Positions 54,872 to 64,000 are shown, counted from the first letter of the stretch. The stretch is 64,000 nt of DNA from Pedobacter sp. BAL39 (GCF_000170795.1 NZ_ABCM01000006.1:124001-188000); one strand, 5' to 3'. The notes: generated by a model from the sequence alone, not told the origin. Program-made: numbers and translations.

Positions 54872-57800
54872 ATGTTTAACAAGATCATTTTATTCTCTAT
54901 AAAGAATAAATTATCCATTATACTGATGACCTTGGCGCTCATCATCTGGGGAGTCTATTCACTATCAAAGCTCCCCATTGATGCAGTCCCGGACATCACC
55001 AACAATCAGGTACAGATCATCTCCCAGGCGCCAAGCCTTGGTGCCCAGGAAGTGGAGCAGTTCATCACTGCCCCCATCGAGCTGGCCATGTCCAATATTC
55101 CCGAAATGATCGAAAAAAGATCAATATCCAGATCCGGGATTTCTGTGATCACCATTGTCTTTCAGGATGATACAGACATCTATTGGGCGCGACAGCAAGT
55201 TGCTGCGCAGCTCAAGGAAGCCGAAGCCAACATCCCCAGTGGGCTTTCTTCTCCAGCCCTGGCCCCCATCACCACGGGCCTTGGCGAAATCTATCAGTAT
55301 GTGCTCCATACTAAAAAAGGATATGAGGACAAATTCAGCGCCACCACCCTCCGGACCTTGCAGGACTGGGTGGTAAAAACTCAACTCGCAGGTACTAAAG
55401 GCCTTGCTGAAGTAAGCGGCTGGGGCGGTTACGTCAAACAATATGAAATTGCACTCGACAACGACCGCTTGAATTCGTTGAACATTACCATTGCCGACAT
55501 TTACCAGGCGCTGGAGAACAACAATGAAAATACCGGTGGCTCCTACATTGAGCAGCAAAGTAACTCCTATACCATTCGTGGGCTCGGACAGGTAAAAACA
55601 CTGTCAGACATAGAGAAAATCGTCGTCAAAAACCCATCTTCGGTGCCCGTCCTGATACGGGATGTCGCCACCGTACAGTTCGGGAACTCCACACGTTATG
55701 GCGCCGTCACCAGAAATGGTGAAGGTGAAGTCGTTGCCGGCATCACCCTCATGCTCAAAGGAGAAAACTTTAATGAGGTCATCAAAAACGTAAAGGAACG
55801 CATCGTTCAGATTCAGGCCTCATTACCCGAAGGCGTTGTTATTGAGCCCTTCATAGACCGTACTGAGCTTGTTGGCAGGTCCATAAGTACAGTACAGAAA
55901 AACCTGATTGAAGGCGCCCTCATCGTGATTTTCGTGCTGCTGCTTTTACTGGGCAACTGGCGGGCAGGGCTGATCGTAGCCTCGGTTATTCCCATATCCA
56001 TGCTGTTTGCTTTTTCCATGATGAAGGTGTTCGGCGTGTCCGGTAACCTCATGAGCCTGGGTGCCATAGACTTCGGACTCATTGTAGATGGTGCCGTCAT
56101 TATCGTAGAAGCCATCATTTTCAGACTCAGCAGCATCAATGCTGCCCCTAACCTGCCGGCCATGACCCAGAAGGAAATGGATAAGGAAGTGTATACCGCC
56201 GCTTCAAAAATCAGGAACAGTGCTGCCTTTGGGGAAATCATCATCCTCATTGTTTACCTTCCCCTGTTGTCACTCGTAGGCATTGAAGGGAAAATGTTTA
56301 AGCCAATGGCCCAAACTGTGGTGTTTGCCATCATTGGCGCCTTCATCCTCTCGCTCACCTACGTGCCTATGATGACCTCACTTTTCCTGAGCAAGCAAAC
56401 CACTCATAAAAGAAATATATCCGACCGCATCATGGATGCACTGCACCGCATTTACCAGCCTGCACTCATCCGTGTGCTTCAATTCAAAAAGCTGAGCGTC
56501 ACACTTTCTGCTCTTCTCTTTGTGCTCAGCATCTGCCTGTTTCTGAATATGGGCGGAGAATTTCTCCCACAATTGGAAGAGGGTGATCTGGCTGTTGAAA
56601 TTGCCATGGCGCAGGGCACCTCGCTGACACAGGTTGTGGAGACATTTGGCAAGGCTGAAAAAATCCTCAAAAAGCAGTTCCCTGAGGTGCGCCAGGTGGT
56701 CACCAGGATCGGCAGCGCCGAGATCCCTACAGACCCGATGCCTGTTGAACGTGGCGACATGATGGTGGCCATGGCACCCAAAGAAAGCTGGACATCTGCA
56801 CACAGCAGAACGGAGATGAGTGAAAAGATGGAGGAGGCCCTCTCCATCCTGCCCGGCGTCAGCGTAGAAATTACTCAACCCATGCAGATGAGGTTCAATG
56901 AGCTGATGACGGGTGTCCGTCAGGATGTCGCCATCAAAATTTATGGTGATGAACTGGAGATCCTCAGCGAACAGGCCGAAAAGGTCGCAGCACTGATCAA
57001 GGACATTCCCGGTGTAACCGAGCCCTTCGTAGAACAGGTAACCGGACTCCCACAGATCGTCGTCGAATATGACCGTGATAAAATCGCACAATATGGACTG
57101 TCCATCAGCACAGTCAACAACCTGCTCAGCACCGCCTTTGCAGGGCATACTGCAGGGGTTGTCTTCGAAGGTGAAAAACGATTTGAAATGGTCGTGCGTC
57201 TGCAGCGCGACCTCCGCGAAAACATCTCCAGCATTGAGAACCTGTATATCCCCCTGCCTTCTGGTAACAAGGTACCACTCAACCAGATCGCTTCCATAGC
57301 CCTCAAAAATGCTCCCGCACAAATCTCAAGGGAAGATGGCAAAAGAAGGATTTATGTAGGCTTTAATGTGAGTGGCCGGGATGTGCAACGCACGGTGGCC
57401 GAAATACAGCCGCTCCTGCAACAAAAGCTCAAACTGCCTTCCGGATATTACATTAGTTATGGTGGTCAGTTTGAAAATCTCATTAAAGCCAAAAGCAGAC
57501 TCTCGATTGCGGTTCCTGCAGCCCTGCTGCTCATCATGGGTTTGTTATATTTTACGTTCAGATCGTTCAGCCAGACCCTGCTCATCTTCACCGCCGTGCC
57601 ACTCTCGGCAATCGGCGGCGTTTTTGCCCTGCTCATCAGGGACATGCCCTTCAGCATCTCCGCTGGCGTGGGGTTCATTGCGCTCTTTGGCGTGGCAGTA
57701 CTCAATGGCATCGTGCTCATTGGTTATTTTAACCAGCTGAAAGCACAGGGCATGACAGATCCATACCAAAGTGTACTGGAAGGTACCAGAGTGCGCCTCC

Positions 57801-59281
57801 GCCCGGTCATCATGACCGCCGCTGTAGCCTCCTTAGGTTTTCTTCCGATGGCCCTCTCCGGCAGTGCAGGTGCAGAAGTACAGAAACCACTGGCAACAGT
57901 AGTCATCGGCGGACTGATTTCAGCCACCTTACTCACCTTATTCATCCTCCCATGTCTGTACCTCTTGTTTACCGGTAAACAATCCGGCTCATCAGCAGGC
58001 TCAGTTTCGAGGACAATACTGGCCTTCCTAATGCCTGTGTTCTTGCTGATGGGAAATCCAGAGAGCACACAGGCCCAGACCGTAGAAAAGGCCATTGCCA
58101 TGAACACCGGACATCCAATAACGAGTCTGGATGAAGTCCTTGAATCTGTCCTCAAAAACAACCTGAAGGTAAAATCCCTGTCGCTCAGCACTGACCAAGC
58201 CAGAATGCTGGAAAAAAGTGGTTTTGACCCCGAGAAAACGCAGTTCTCCATTGCCCAGGATCCAACGAGTGGCGGCGGAAACGACAATGCGATCAATGTC
58301 ACCCAAACCTTCTCCTGGCCTGGCCTCTACCACAACCAGCGAAAAGTACTTGGACTACAAACCGCGCTGTCAGAAAAATCCGGTGCCTATACCAGATCGG
58401 AAATCATCCGCGATACCAGACAGGCCTGGCATCACTACCTGTACTACCTGCAGCTCCTCAAAGTTTTGAACTTTCAGGACAGCATATATGGAGCTTTCAT
58501 TGATAAAGCAGAAGTCAGGTTCAAATCCGGCGAAACCTCCAACCTTGAACTCATGACCGCGCGGACCAAGTATCAGGAAGTACAATCATTAAAAAACACT
58601 GCAAAAGCGGGACTGAAAATACAGGAACTCCAGCTCCAGCAACTCATGAATGAAAAACGGCCACTGAAGCCCACCGTTCAGGAACTAAAACCGCTGACTT
58701 TAACGGATGCAGATACCATCGCAACCAGCAGCAACCCCTTGATCGCTTATTACGGACAACAGGTGGAACTGGCTGCGGCAAGGGTCAAACTGCAGCAGTC
58801 ACGTGCCATGCCGGACTTTAGCCTCGGCTACAGTCAGCAGCTTGTGATCCGTTCGTTTGATCCTGCAAACCTCAACCGTGATTACACTCCAGGCACCCGT
58901 ATCGCTGGCATTCAGCTGGGCGTAGCCGTACCTGTCTTTAATAAGGCGGGACGCGCAAAGGTGAGGTCAGAAAAAATCGCAGCCCAACTTGCTTCAAATG
59001 AACGCCAGCAGGCTCAGAACCAGCTCGACCTCCAGTATCAGCAAAAGCTCCAGGAATACCAGAATGCCAGCCAGATGCTCAGCTATTACCAAACCACGGG
59101 AGCCAGACAGGCGGATGAACAACTGCGCATTGCACAGGTGTCTTTTGACCTCGGCGAGATCGGGTACATGGAGTACATACAAAATACAGCACTAGCCATC
59201 CAAAGTAAAATCAGCTACCTTGAAACGCTGAATCAATTCAATCAAACTGCCATTGAACTGGCATTTATCAAAGGAGAATAA
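54872..59281 (+). CDS. czcA: CzcA-type heavy-metal RND efflux pump fused to a TolC-like outer-membrane channel
   Basis: Fusion of 1469 residues. Residues 1 to about 1035 are a heavy-metal efflux RND pump with 12 membrane helices. The proton-relay motif DFGLIVDGAVIIVE has Asp400, Asp406 and Glu413, the form seen in divalent-cation (Zn, Co, Cd, Ni) pumps. A hydrophobic segment at about 1048-1064 ends in STQAQ. Residues about 1085-1469 are a TolC/CzcC-like channel with long coiled-coil helices. Such fusions are known in Bacteroidota. The adaptor gene follows after 6 bases. Confidence 0.93.
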   Translation: MFNKIILFSIKNKLSIILMTLALIIWGVYSLSKLPIDAVPDITNNQVQIISQAPSLGAQEVEQFITAPIELAMSNIPEMIEKRSISRSGISVITIVFQDDTDIYWARQQVAAQLKEAEANIPSGLSSPALAPITTGLGEIYQYVLHTKKGYEDKFSATTLRTLQDWVVKTQLAGTKGLAEVSGWGGYVKQYEIALDNDRLNSLNITIADIYQALENNNENTGGSYIEQQSNSYTIRGLGQVKTLSDIEKIVVKNPSSVPVLIRDVATVQFGNSTRYGAVTRNGEGEVVAGITLMLKGENFNEVIKNVKERIVQIQASLPEGVVIEPFIDRTELVGRSISTVQKNLIEGALIVIFVLLLLLGNWRAGLIVASVIPISMLFAFSMMKVFGVSGNLMSLGAIDFGLIVDGAVIIVEAIIFRLSSINAAPNLPAMTQKEMDKEVYTAASKIRNSAAFGEIIILIVYLPLLSLVGIEGKMFKPMAQTVVFAIIGAFILSLTYVPMMTSLFLSKQTTHKRNISDRIMDALHRIYQPALIRVLQFKKLSVTLSALLFVLSICLFLNMGGEFLPQLEEGDLAVEIAMAQGTSLTQVVETFGKAEKILKKQFPEVRQVVTRIGSAEIPTDPMPVERGDMMVAMAPKESWTSAHSRTEMSEKMEEALSILPGVSVEITQPMQMRFNELMTGVRQDVAIKIYGDELEILSEQAEKVAALIKDIPGVTEPFVEQVTGLPQIVVEYDRDKIAQYGLSISTVNNLLSTAFAGHTAGVVFEGEKRFEMVVRLQRDLRENISSIENLYIPLPSGNKVPLNQIASIALKNAPAQISREDGKRRIYVGFNVSGRDVQRTVAEIQPLLQQKLKLPSGYYISYGGQFENLIKAKSRLSIAVPAALLLIMGLLYFTFRSFSQTLLIFTAVPLSAIGGVFALLIRDMPFSISAGVGFIALFGVAVLNGIVLIGYFNQLKAQGMTDPYQSVLEGTRVRLRPVIMTAAVASLGFLPMALSGSAGAEVQKPLATVVIGGLISATLLTLFILPCLYLLFTGKQSGSSAGSVSRTILAFLMPVFLLMGNPESTQAQTVEKAIAMNTGHPITSLDEVLESVLKNNLKVKSLSLSTDQARMLEKSGFDPEKTQFSIAQDPTSGGGNDNAINVTQTFSWPGLYHNQRKVLGLQTALSEKSGAYTRSEIIRDTRQAWHHYLYYLQLLKVLNFQDSIYGAFIDKAEVRFKSGETSNLELMTARTKYQEVQSLKNTAKAGLKIQELQLQQLMNEKRPLKPTVQELKPLTLTDADTIATSSNPLIAYYGQQVELAAARVKLQQSRAMPDFSLGYSQQLVIRSFDPANLNRDYTPGTRIAGIQLGVAVPVFNKAGRAKVRSEKIAAQLASNERQQAQNQLDLQYQQKLQEYQNASQMLSYYQTTGARQADEQLRIAQVSFDLGEIGYMEYIQNTALAIQSKISYLETLNQFNQTAIELAFIKGE

Positions 59282-59287
59282 GATATC

Positions 59288-60511
59288 ATGACAACATACC
59301 ATAAACTATTCAGCCTCATTTTAATTGTCATCATGAGCACGGCTTTCTCCTCCTGCAGCGAGAGACCGGAAAAACAGCCGGTCCAGGAGGAGGCTGAGGG
59401 TCACCACGACGCGCATGAAGCAGAGCTTTCCCTCTCGGCACAACAGATGGAAGCCATCGACTTGCAGATCGGAAAAGTGGAACAGAAGAACCTTACCGCC
59501 GTCGTGAAGGCCAGCGGACAACTCGCGGTACCTCCGCAGAATGAGGCGAAAGTAAATGTCCTCGCAGGCGGCATCATCAGGAAAATAGTCGTTCTGGAAG
59601 GCCAGAAAGTTAAAAAAGGACAAACGCTGGCCATCATGGAAAATCAGGAAATGATCAAACTCCAACAGGAATACCTCTCTACGAAAAGTGGATTCAGCTT
59701 TGTCGCAGCAGAATATAGCCGCCAGCAGCAACTCAAGGCCGCAGGGGCTGGTACCGGCAAAACCTTTCAGCAGTCGGAAGCAAACTACCAGACAGAACAA
59801 TCACACATCAGGGCACTGGAATCACAACTACGCCAGATCGGCATCAGCCCTGCCCGTGTAAGCAGTGGCAACATCACCTCGCAGATCCCCATTATTGCCC
59901 CCATCTCCGGTACCATCGGACTGATTTCCGTCACCACCGGTGCCTACGTGCAACCCGGAAATTCACTGATGGACATCGTCGACAACTCGAAGATCCATGC
60001 CGACCTCCTTGTCTATGAAAAGGACCTCAACAAAGTGAAAATCGGCCAGCATGTCAGCTTCAGACTGACCAACCAGGATAACCAGCAGATCGAAGGGGTG
60101 CTGAATGGCATCAACAAATCCTTTGAAAACGACACCAAAGGATTAATTGTTCATGCCGTCATCAGTAATCCTATGAGCAACCTCATCCCCGGAATGTATG
60201 TCACCGGACTCATCAGCGTCGGCAATGCCCTATCCACCGTGGTACCTGTCGATGCGGTGGTAAAATCTGCCGGCAAGGAATATATTTTTATTGTTGCCGA
60301 TGAGGAAGCACACGGAAATGGAGGTAAATCCGGTACCGACAAACCACAGGAAACACATTTTAAAAAAATTGAAGTAGTTTCAGGAGTGACAGAATTGGGT
60401 TATATTAGCATTACTCCAATTGAGAAACTCCCTGAGCATACTCAGGTGGTCACTAAAGGTGCTTTTTATCTGCAGTCTAAGTCTTCAGGTCCTGCAGAAC
60501 ACGATCATTAA
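59288..60511 (+). CDS. czcB: RND efflux periplasmic adaptor (CzcB-like)
   Basis: Membrane-fusion protein of 407 residues, a lipoprotein with lipobox AFSSC (Cys23). A His/Glu-rich linker (about 33-45, GHHDAHEAEL) may bind metal. The lipoyl-like barrel halves are at NEAKVNVLAGGIIRKIVVLE and IIAPISGTIGLISVTTGAYV, flanking a helical hairpin, with beta-barrel and membrane-proximal domains after. It links the pump and channel parts of the fusion upstream. The C-terminus is His-ended (AEHDH). Confidence 0.92.
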   Translation: MTTYHKLFSLILIVIMSTAFSSCSERPEKQPVQEEAEGHHDAHEAELSLSAQQMEAIDLQIGKVEQKNLTAVVKASGQLAVPPQNEAKVNVLAGGIIRKIVVLEGQKVKKGQTLAIMENQEMIKLQQEYLSTKSGFSFVAAEYSRQQQLKAAGAGTGKTFQQSEANYQTEQSHIRALESQLRQIGISPARVSSGNITSQIPIIAPISGTIGLISVTTGAYVQPGNSLMDIVDNSKIHADLLVYEKDLNKVKIGQHVSFRLTNQDNQQIEGVLNGINKSFENDTKGLIVHAVISNPMSNLIPGMYVTGLISVGNALSTVVPVDAVVKSAGKEYIFIVADEEAHGNGGKSGTDKPQETHFKKIEVVSGVTELGYISITPIEKLPEHTQVVTKGAFYLQSKSSGPAEHDH

Positions 60512-60575
60512 TCCACGACCTGGAGAATTGAAAATATCCGTCATTAACGTTACAATCGCTTTAAAATCATTAGGC

Positions 60576-62564
60576 ATGTCAAAACATTCACATTGTTGTT
60601 CAGAAGAAGAAGATCCCAAATGTAAAAGCCAGTCTACCGATGTAGCAGCAGGACACGATCACGGCGACCATGACCATGATGGCCACGACCATGATCATGG
60701 CAGTCAGGAAAAAGAAGGCTGGCTTTCCCACTGGCCATTGCTTACCGCCCTGCTGGTCATCATTGTGATGATGGTCCTGGAATATGGCTTCCACATCACC
60801 TTCAGCAAATACATTCAGCTGGCAATATTCGTCCCCGCTTATCTGCTTGCCGGTTATGATGTGCTGCTCCTTTCCTTCCGAAAAGCCCTGCGCCTGGATT
60901 TTTTTAACGAATTTTTCCTGATGAGCGTTGCCACCATTGGTGCCTTCACGATTGGTGCATATAGTGAGGGTGTCGCCGTAATGGTCTTCTACTCCATTGG
61001 AGAGTGGTTCCAGGATGCCGCGGTCAGTAAGGCCAAACATAGCATCAAAGCCCTGCTTGACATCCGGCCGGATAGCGTTAACGTGATCAGGTCCGGCAAA
61101 GTGACCCAGGTTGCTCCATCCGAAGTGGACATTGATGAAATCATACAAATAAAAGCAGGTGAAAAGGTTGCGCTTGATGGCATCCTTCATTCCGAAGGGT
61201 CCAGCTTCAACACCGCCGCATTAACCGGAGAAAGTAAACCCGACAGCAAAAATAAAGGTGATCAGGTATTTGCAGGTATGATCAACCTCAATCAACTTGC
61301 TGAAGTACAGGTCAAGGCATTGTTCAAAGACAGCAAGTTGAGCAAAATCCTGGAAATGGTACAGGATGCCACCGCCAGAAAATCACAGACACAACTGTTC
61401 ATCTCCCGTTTTGCAAAGGTCTATACCCCTATTGTGTTCCTGCTGGCCTTTTTGGTAGTCGTTCTGCCGATGTTATTCCTCACCGATTACAGTTTTAAAG
61501 AATGGTTTTACCGGGGCCTCGTATTCCTGGTCATCAGTTGCCCATGCGCACTGGTGGTGTCTATTCCCCTGGGTTACTTTGGTGGTATCGGCCTGGCCTC
61601 CAGAAATGGCATCCTATTTAAGGGATCGAATTTTCTGGATGTGATGACCCGGGTGGATACCGTCGTGATGGATAAAACGGGTACACTGACAAAAGGGATT
61701 TTTAAGGTGCAGCAAATCCATGCTACCGGAATTTCCGACAAGGAACTTGTCCGCCTCACCGCAATACTGGAAAGTAAATCTACCCACCCGATTGCTACGG
61801 CCATCCTTCAATACGCGGGCACCACGGAACAGGATATAAAAGACCTGGAAGAGATCCCAGGACATGGTCTGTCAGGGAAAATCGATGGACGCGAGGTCAT
61901 GGCCGGCAACACCAAACTACTGACTAAATTCGGCATCAGCTACCCTGACACAGTCGATAAAACCGAAGGTACCGTGGTGGTCGTTGCTATCGACCGTAAG
62001 TATGCCGGATACATTACCATCGCCGATGAGCTTAAGGAGGACGCGGCAGAAACCATAAAAAGACTGCGCAGCCTCAACATCCTGACCGTCATACTTAGCG
62101 GCGACAAGCAATCGGTGGTTGATAAAATTGCTGCTCAGCTGGGAATAGACCGCGCTTTTGGAGACCTCTTGCCGGAAGATAAAGTGCATCAGCTGGAACT
62201 GGTAAAAAAGGAAAGAAAAGGGATTGCTTTTGTAGGTGATGGCATCAATGACTCACCCGTGATTGCCCTTGCGGATGCCGGAATGGCCATGGGTGGCCTG
62301 GGAAGTGATGCGGCCATAGAAACCGCAGACATCGTCATCCAAAATGACCAGCCCTCGAAAATCGTGGATGCCATAAAAATCGGCAAGCTCACCAGGAATG
62401 TGGTCTGGCAGAACATTGTCCTGGCGATGTCCGTGAAGTTAATCGTGTTAGGCCTTGGTGCCGGTGGCGTGGCGACCTTATGGGAAGCAGTTATTGCTGA
62501 TGTAGGTGTAGCCTTGTTGGCCATCCTGAACGCAGTACGCATTCAAAACCTGAAAATCAGGTAA
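60576..62564 (+). CDS. Heavy-metal P1B-type ATPase (Zn/Cd/Pb exporter)
   Basis: P-type ATPase of 662 residues from the ATG at 60576 (MSKHSHCC); the longer frame overlaps the adaptor gene. Instead of an HMA domain, the N-terminus (about 4-45) is a His/Asp-rich metal-binding tail with a few Cys. The membrane motif CPC is at 322-324 and the phosphorylated Asp366 in DKTGTLT. TGES and GDGINDSP complete the catalytic set. Lys at the far C-terminal helices (VKLIVLGLG) fits the zinc-type subgroup. It pumps metal from the cytosol to the periplasm for the CzcA pump. Confidence 0.93.
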   Translation: MSKHSHCCSEEEDPKCKSQSTDVAAGHDHGDHDHDGHDHDHGSQEKEGWLSHWPLLTALLVIIVMMVLEYGFHITFSKYIQLAIFVPAYLLAGYDVLLLSFRKALRLDFFNEFFLMSVATIGAFTIGAYSEGVAVMVFYSIGEWFQDAAVSKAKHSIKALLDIRPDSVNVIRSGKVTQVAPSEVDIDEIIQIKAGEKVALDGILHSEGSSFNTAALTGESKPDSKNKGDQVFAGMINLNQLAEVQVKALFKDSKLSKILEMVQDATARKSQTQLFISRFAKVYTPIVFLLAFLVVVLPMLFLTDYSFKEWFYRGLVFLVISCPCALVVSIPLGYFGGIGLASRNGILFKGSNFLDVMTRVDTVVMDKTGTLTKGIFKVQQIHATGISDKELVRLTAILESKSTHPIATAILQYAGTTEQDIKDLEEIPGHGLSGKIDGREVMAGNTKLLTKFGISYPDTVDKTEGTVVVVAIDRKYAGYITIADELKEDAAETIKRLRSLNILTVILSGDKQSVVDKIAAQLGIDRAFGDLLPEDKVHQLELVKKERKGIAFVGDGINDSPVIALADAGMAMGGLGSDAAIETADIVIQNDQPSKIVDAIKIGKLTRNVVWQNIVLAMSVKLIVLGLGAGGVATLWEAVIADVGVALLAILNAVRIQNLKIR

Positions 62565-63326
62565 CTATTGATTTAACCATTGTTTAAAATCCTCGGCCCT
62601 TTCTTCACTGACCACCGCCTCTGTGCCCGTCGGAGGGGCCGGGGACAATACAATTCTGACGCGGTTGCGGGACAGCTTGTACATCTCTTTGATCGCGGTG
62701 ATGTTGACGATGAACTTCCTGTTGATGCGGAAAAATTCTGCAGGATCCAGCTGATGCTCAAGACTCCCAATCGTTTCCTCAATGATGTAATTCTGCTTGT
62801 CGTGGGTCACCAGAAACAGGTACTTGTCATCCGCCATGAAATAGGCCACATCTTCAGCGCCAACGGTCTTGATCAGCTTGCCCAGCTTCACCATAAAACG
62901 GTTCCTGATTTTTAAAGCAACAGTTTGTTCGGGAGGTTTTTGCTGCACAGGCGGCAGGTTCAGGGCTGATCCCTTGCGGATGCTGCTCAACTTCAACAGC
63001 GCAGCACGTACATCCTCTTCATCAAAGGGTTTCAGTAAATAATCGATGCCCTGATTCTTGAAAGCTTTCAACGTATACTGATCGTACGCCGTTGTAAAAA
63101 TCACCGGACTGCTCACCTCTACCTGCTGAAAAATCTGGAAACTTTCCCCATCTCCAAGGTGGATATCCATGAACAGCAGGTCTGCCTTGTTTTTTTTGAG
63201 CCACGCTACAGCGGACTCAACAGTACCGAGGATCGCCAGCACCTGAATATTAGGATTGATCTCCAGTAGGGTGCTCTGCAATGTATCTGCAGCAAGATCT
63301 TCATCCTCAATAATTAATACCCTCAT
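62565..63326 (-). CDS. LytTR-type response regulator
   Basis: Response regulator of 253 residues. The receiver domain (1-120) has the acidic pocket IIEDED and phospho-acceptor Asp54 in FMDIHLGDG. After a Pro-rich linker, a LytTR DNA-binding domain covers about 150-250, with RFMVKLGKLIKTVGAEDVAY and FFRINRKFIVNITAI. No LytS-type kinase gene is adjacent on this side. Its stop abuts the stop of the convergent P-type ATPase gene with no gap. Confidence 0.92.
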   Translation of the reverse strand: MRVLIIEDEDLAADTLQSTLLEINPNIQVLAILGTVESAVAWLKKNKADLLFMDIHLGDGESFQIFQQVEVSSPVIFTTAYDQYTLKAFKNQGIDYLLKPFDEEDVRAALLKLSSIRKGSALNLPPVQQKPPEQTVALKIRNRFMVKLGKLIKTVGAEDVAYFMADDKYLFLVTHDKQNYIIEETIGSLEHQLDPAEFFRINRKFIVNITAIKEMYKLSRNRVRIVLSPAPPTGTEAVVSEERAEDFKQWLNQ

Positions 63327-63360
63327 TACATTTTTTCCTACCCTGTAAATGTAAAAAAAA

Positions 63361-63390
63361 ACTCCGGTCCGCGAAAATGCAGACCGGAGT
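63361..63390 (-). terminator. Terminator after the SusD gene
   Basis: Stem ACTCCGGTC/GACCGGAGT (63361-63369, 63382-63390), with a run of nine T on the minus strand. It separates the SusD gene from the response regulator gene. Confidence 0.85.
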
Positions 63391-63415
63391 TCAAAGGAAC
63401 AATCTTTAAATGTAG

Positions 63416-64000
63416 TTATTGAAGGTTCGGGTTGTTGGCTACGGCCTCCCTCGGGAACCGGATGGTATACTTCGGATCGTTTTTCTGCAGTGTATAAGAG
63501 CTTCCATTCTCAAAGCTGTGTACCAGTTCAGGCTGTCCATACCTGCGCAGGTCGTACCACCTGTGGCCTTCCAATGCCAGTTCCCTTTCACGTTCATTCA
63601 GGATCTCCTGAAGCAGGGCCGGTTTGGCCAATGCAGAAATACGCGTAGCTTCCGTCTGATAGTAAGCTGGCTTCAGGCGTTTCACCTTCAGATCCAGCAG
63701 GCTTTTCAGTGCCAGCGCAAGGTTATCAGACTGCAATGCAGCTTCCGCCTGGATCAGGTACAACTCCCCATTCCTGAAAGAGATCTTATTTTCATTGAAT
63801 GCACCCTTTAAAGACACAGTATTGCCAAAAGCTCTTCCAAAATACATGGGATAACGTAGGTCGTTTGCCTGATCGTAAATATTCAGCAGATGATCTGAGA
63901 TCATGGACGTATTCGTAACTCCGGCATCAAAAGCCTTTTCCATAGACATGATGTTCTCCTTTGAACGGTAGTTGTTCGGCAACACCGCTCCTGTCACATT
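63416..64000 (-). CDS. RagB/SusD family outer-membrane lipoprotein (C-terminal part)
   Basis: The last 194 residues of a SusD-like nutrient-binding lipoprotein; the start is beyond the window. The diagnostic C-terminal motif appears as NERERELALEGHRWYDLRRY, followed by a short end (FPREAVANNPNLQ). RNGELYLIQAEAAL, a TPR-like helix, is also typical. A SusC-type TonB receptor gene should lie upstream, outside the window. The substrate is unknown. Confidence 0.92.
   Translation of the reverse strand, partial: NVTGAVLPNNYRSKENIMSMEKAFDAGVTNTSMISDHLLNIYDQANDLRYPMYFGRAFGNTVSLKGAFNENKISFRNGELYLIQAEAALQSDNLALALKSLLDLKVKRLKPAYYQTEATRISALAKPALLQEILNERERELALEGHRWYDLRRYGQPELVHSFENGSSYTLQKNDPKYTIRFPREAVANNPNLQ

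Noticed and set aside
56378..57322. 314-codon antisense open frame inside czcA
   Set aside because: It lies wholly opposite the conserved pump domain; no start context or family features.
1..64000. CRISPR arrays, transposases, prophage or restriction-modification genes
   Set aside because: No regularly spaced repeats and no protein with transposase, integrase, phage-structural, Cas or methyltransferase motifs was seen.

Overview
The window looks like a chromosomal segment of a Bacteroidota bacterium of the Sphingobacteriaceae, most like Pedobacter. The genus is an inference from gene content; no 16S gene is present. Supporting signs are TonB-dependent receptors paired with DUF4249 and GLPGLI proteins, a RagB/SusD protein at the right edge, a CzcA-TolC fusion, a histone H1-like Hc1 protein, and promoters of the Bacteroidota type (TTTG, about 19 bases, TAnnTTTG). 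It is dense and mostly housekeeping. I see no insertion sequence, prophage, integrase or CRISPR array.

Layout. 1-5.1 kb: the tail of an unknown gene, a dipeptidyl peptidase IV and an Mla/MCE lipid-transport operon (permease, ATPase, MCE protein). 5.4-9.9 kb: two histidine kinases around an aldose-1-epimerase-like protein. 10-13.1 kb: a TonB receptor with a DUF4249 lipoprotein. 13.3-19.1 kb: the four-gene ligase-associated DNA repair cassette (MBL-fold exonuclease, ATP-dependent ligase, Lhr-like helicase, PdeM endonuclease). 19.1-20.6 kb: a Nudix hydrolase and a CDF metal exporter. 20.7-24 kb: an aminotransferase, a 900-base gene-poor stretch with two large hairpins, and a MacB-type permease. 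24.4-32.5 kb: queA, ispD, a 53-residue membrane protein, a DUF2795 protein, a cobalamin adenosyltransferase, an ABC ATPase, gatC, plsC, trpS, a deoxynucleoside kinase, kdsB and a lipoprotein. 32.8-36.4 kb: a large TonB receptor and a GLPGLI protein. 36.5-40 kb: pyrG-yidC. 40.1-45.5 kb: an S9 peptidase, an M14 carboxypeptidase and a fused SpmA/SpmB-like membrane protein. 45.5-48.2 kb: a small orphan protein, an OsmC protein, a DEDDh/GIY-YIG nuclease fusion and tRNA-Arg(UCU). 48.3-51 kb: dinB, the Hc1 protein and a divergent sigma-70 paralogue. 51-54.4 kb: an Lrp regulator, CbpA/CbpM and a SulP transporter. 54.5-62.6 kb: a heavy-metal resistance block. 62.6-64 kb: a LytTR response regulator and the end of a SusD gene.

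How the genes work together. The metal block is coherent: a Cys-rich exported protein, an RND pump fused to its outer-membrane channel, a periplasmic adaptor and a His-rich P-type ATPase would move divalent metals from cytosol to periplasm to outside. The repair cassette encodes end-processing, unwinding and sealing activities in four overlapping or closely spaced genes. The S9/M14/SpmAB set suggests peptide processing, but its substrate is unknown.

Nothing here is clearly an undescribed defence or mobile system. The items most worth a second look are the internal signal-peptide-like segment in the CzcA-TolC fusion, the peptidase/SpmAB operon, the DEDDh/GIY-YIG fusion, the divergent sigma factor, and the large hairpins and short repeats in the gene-poor gaps.
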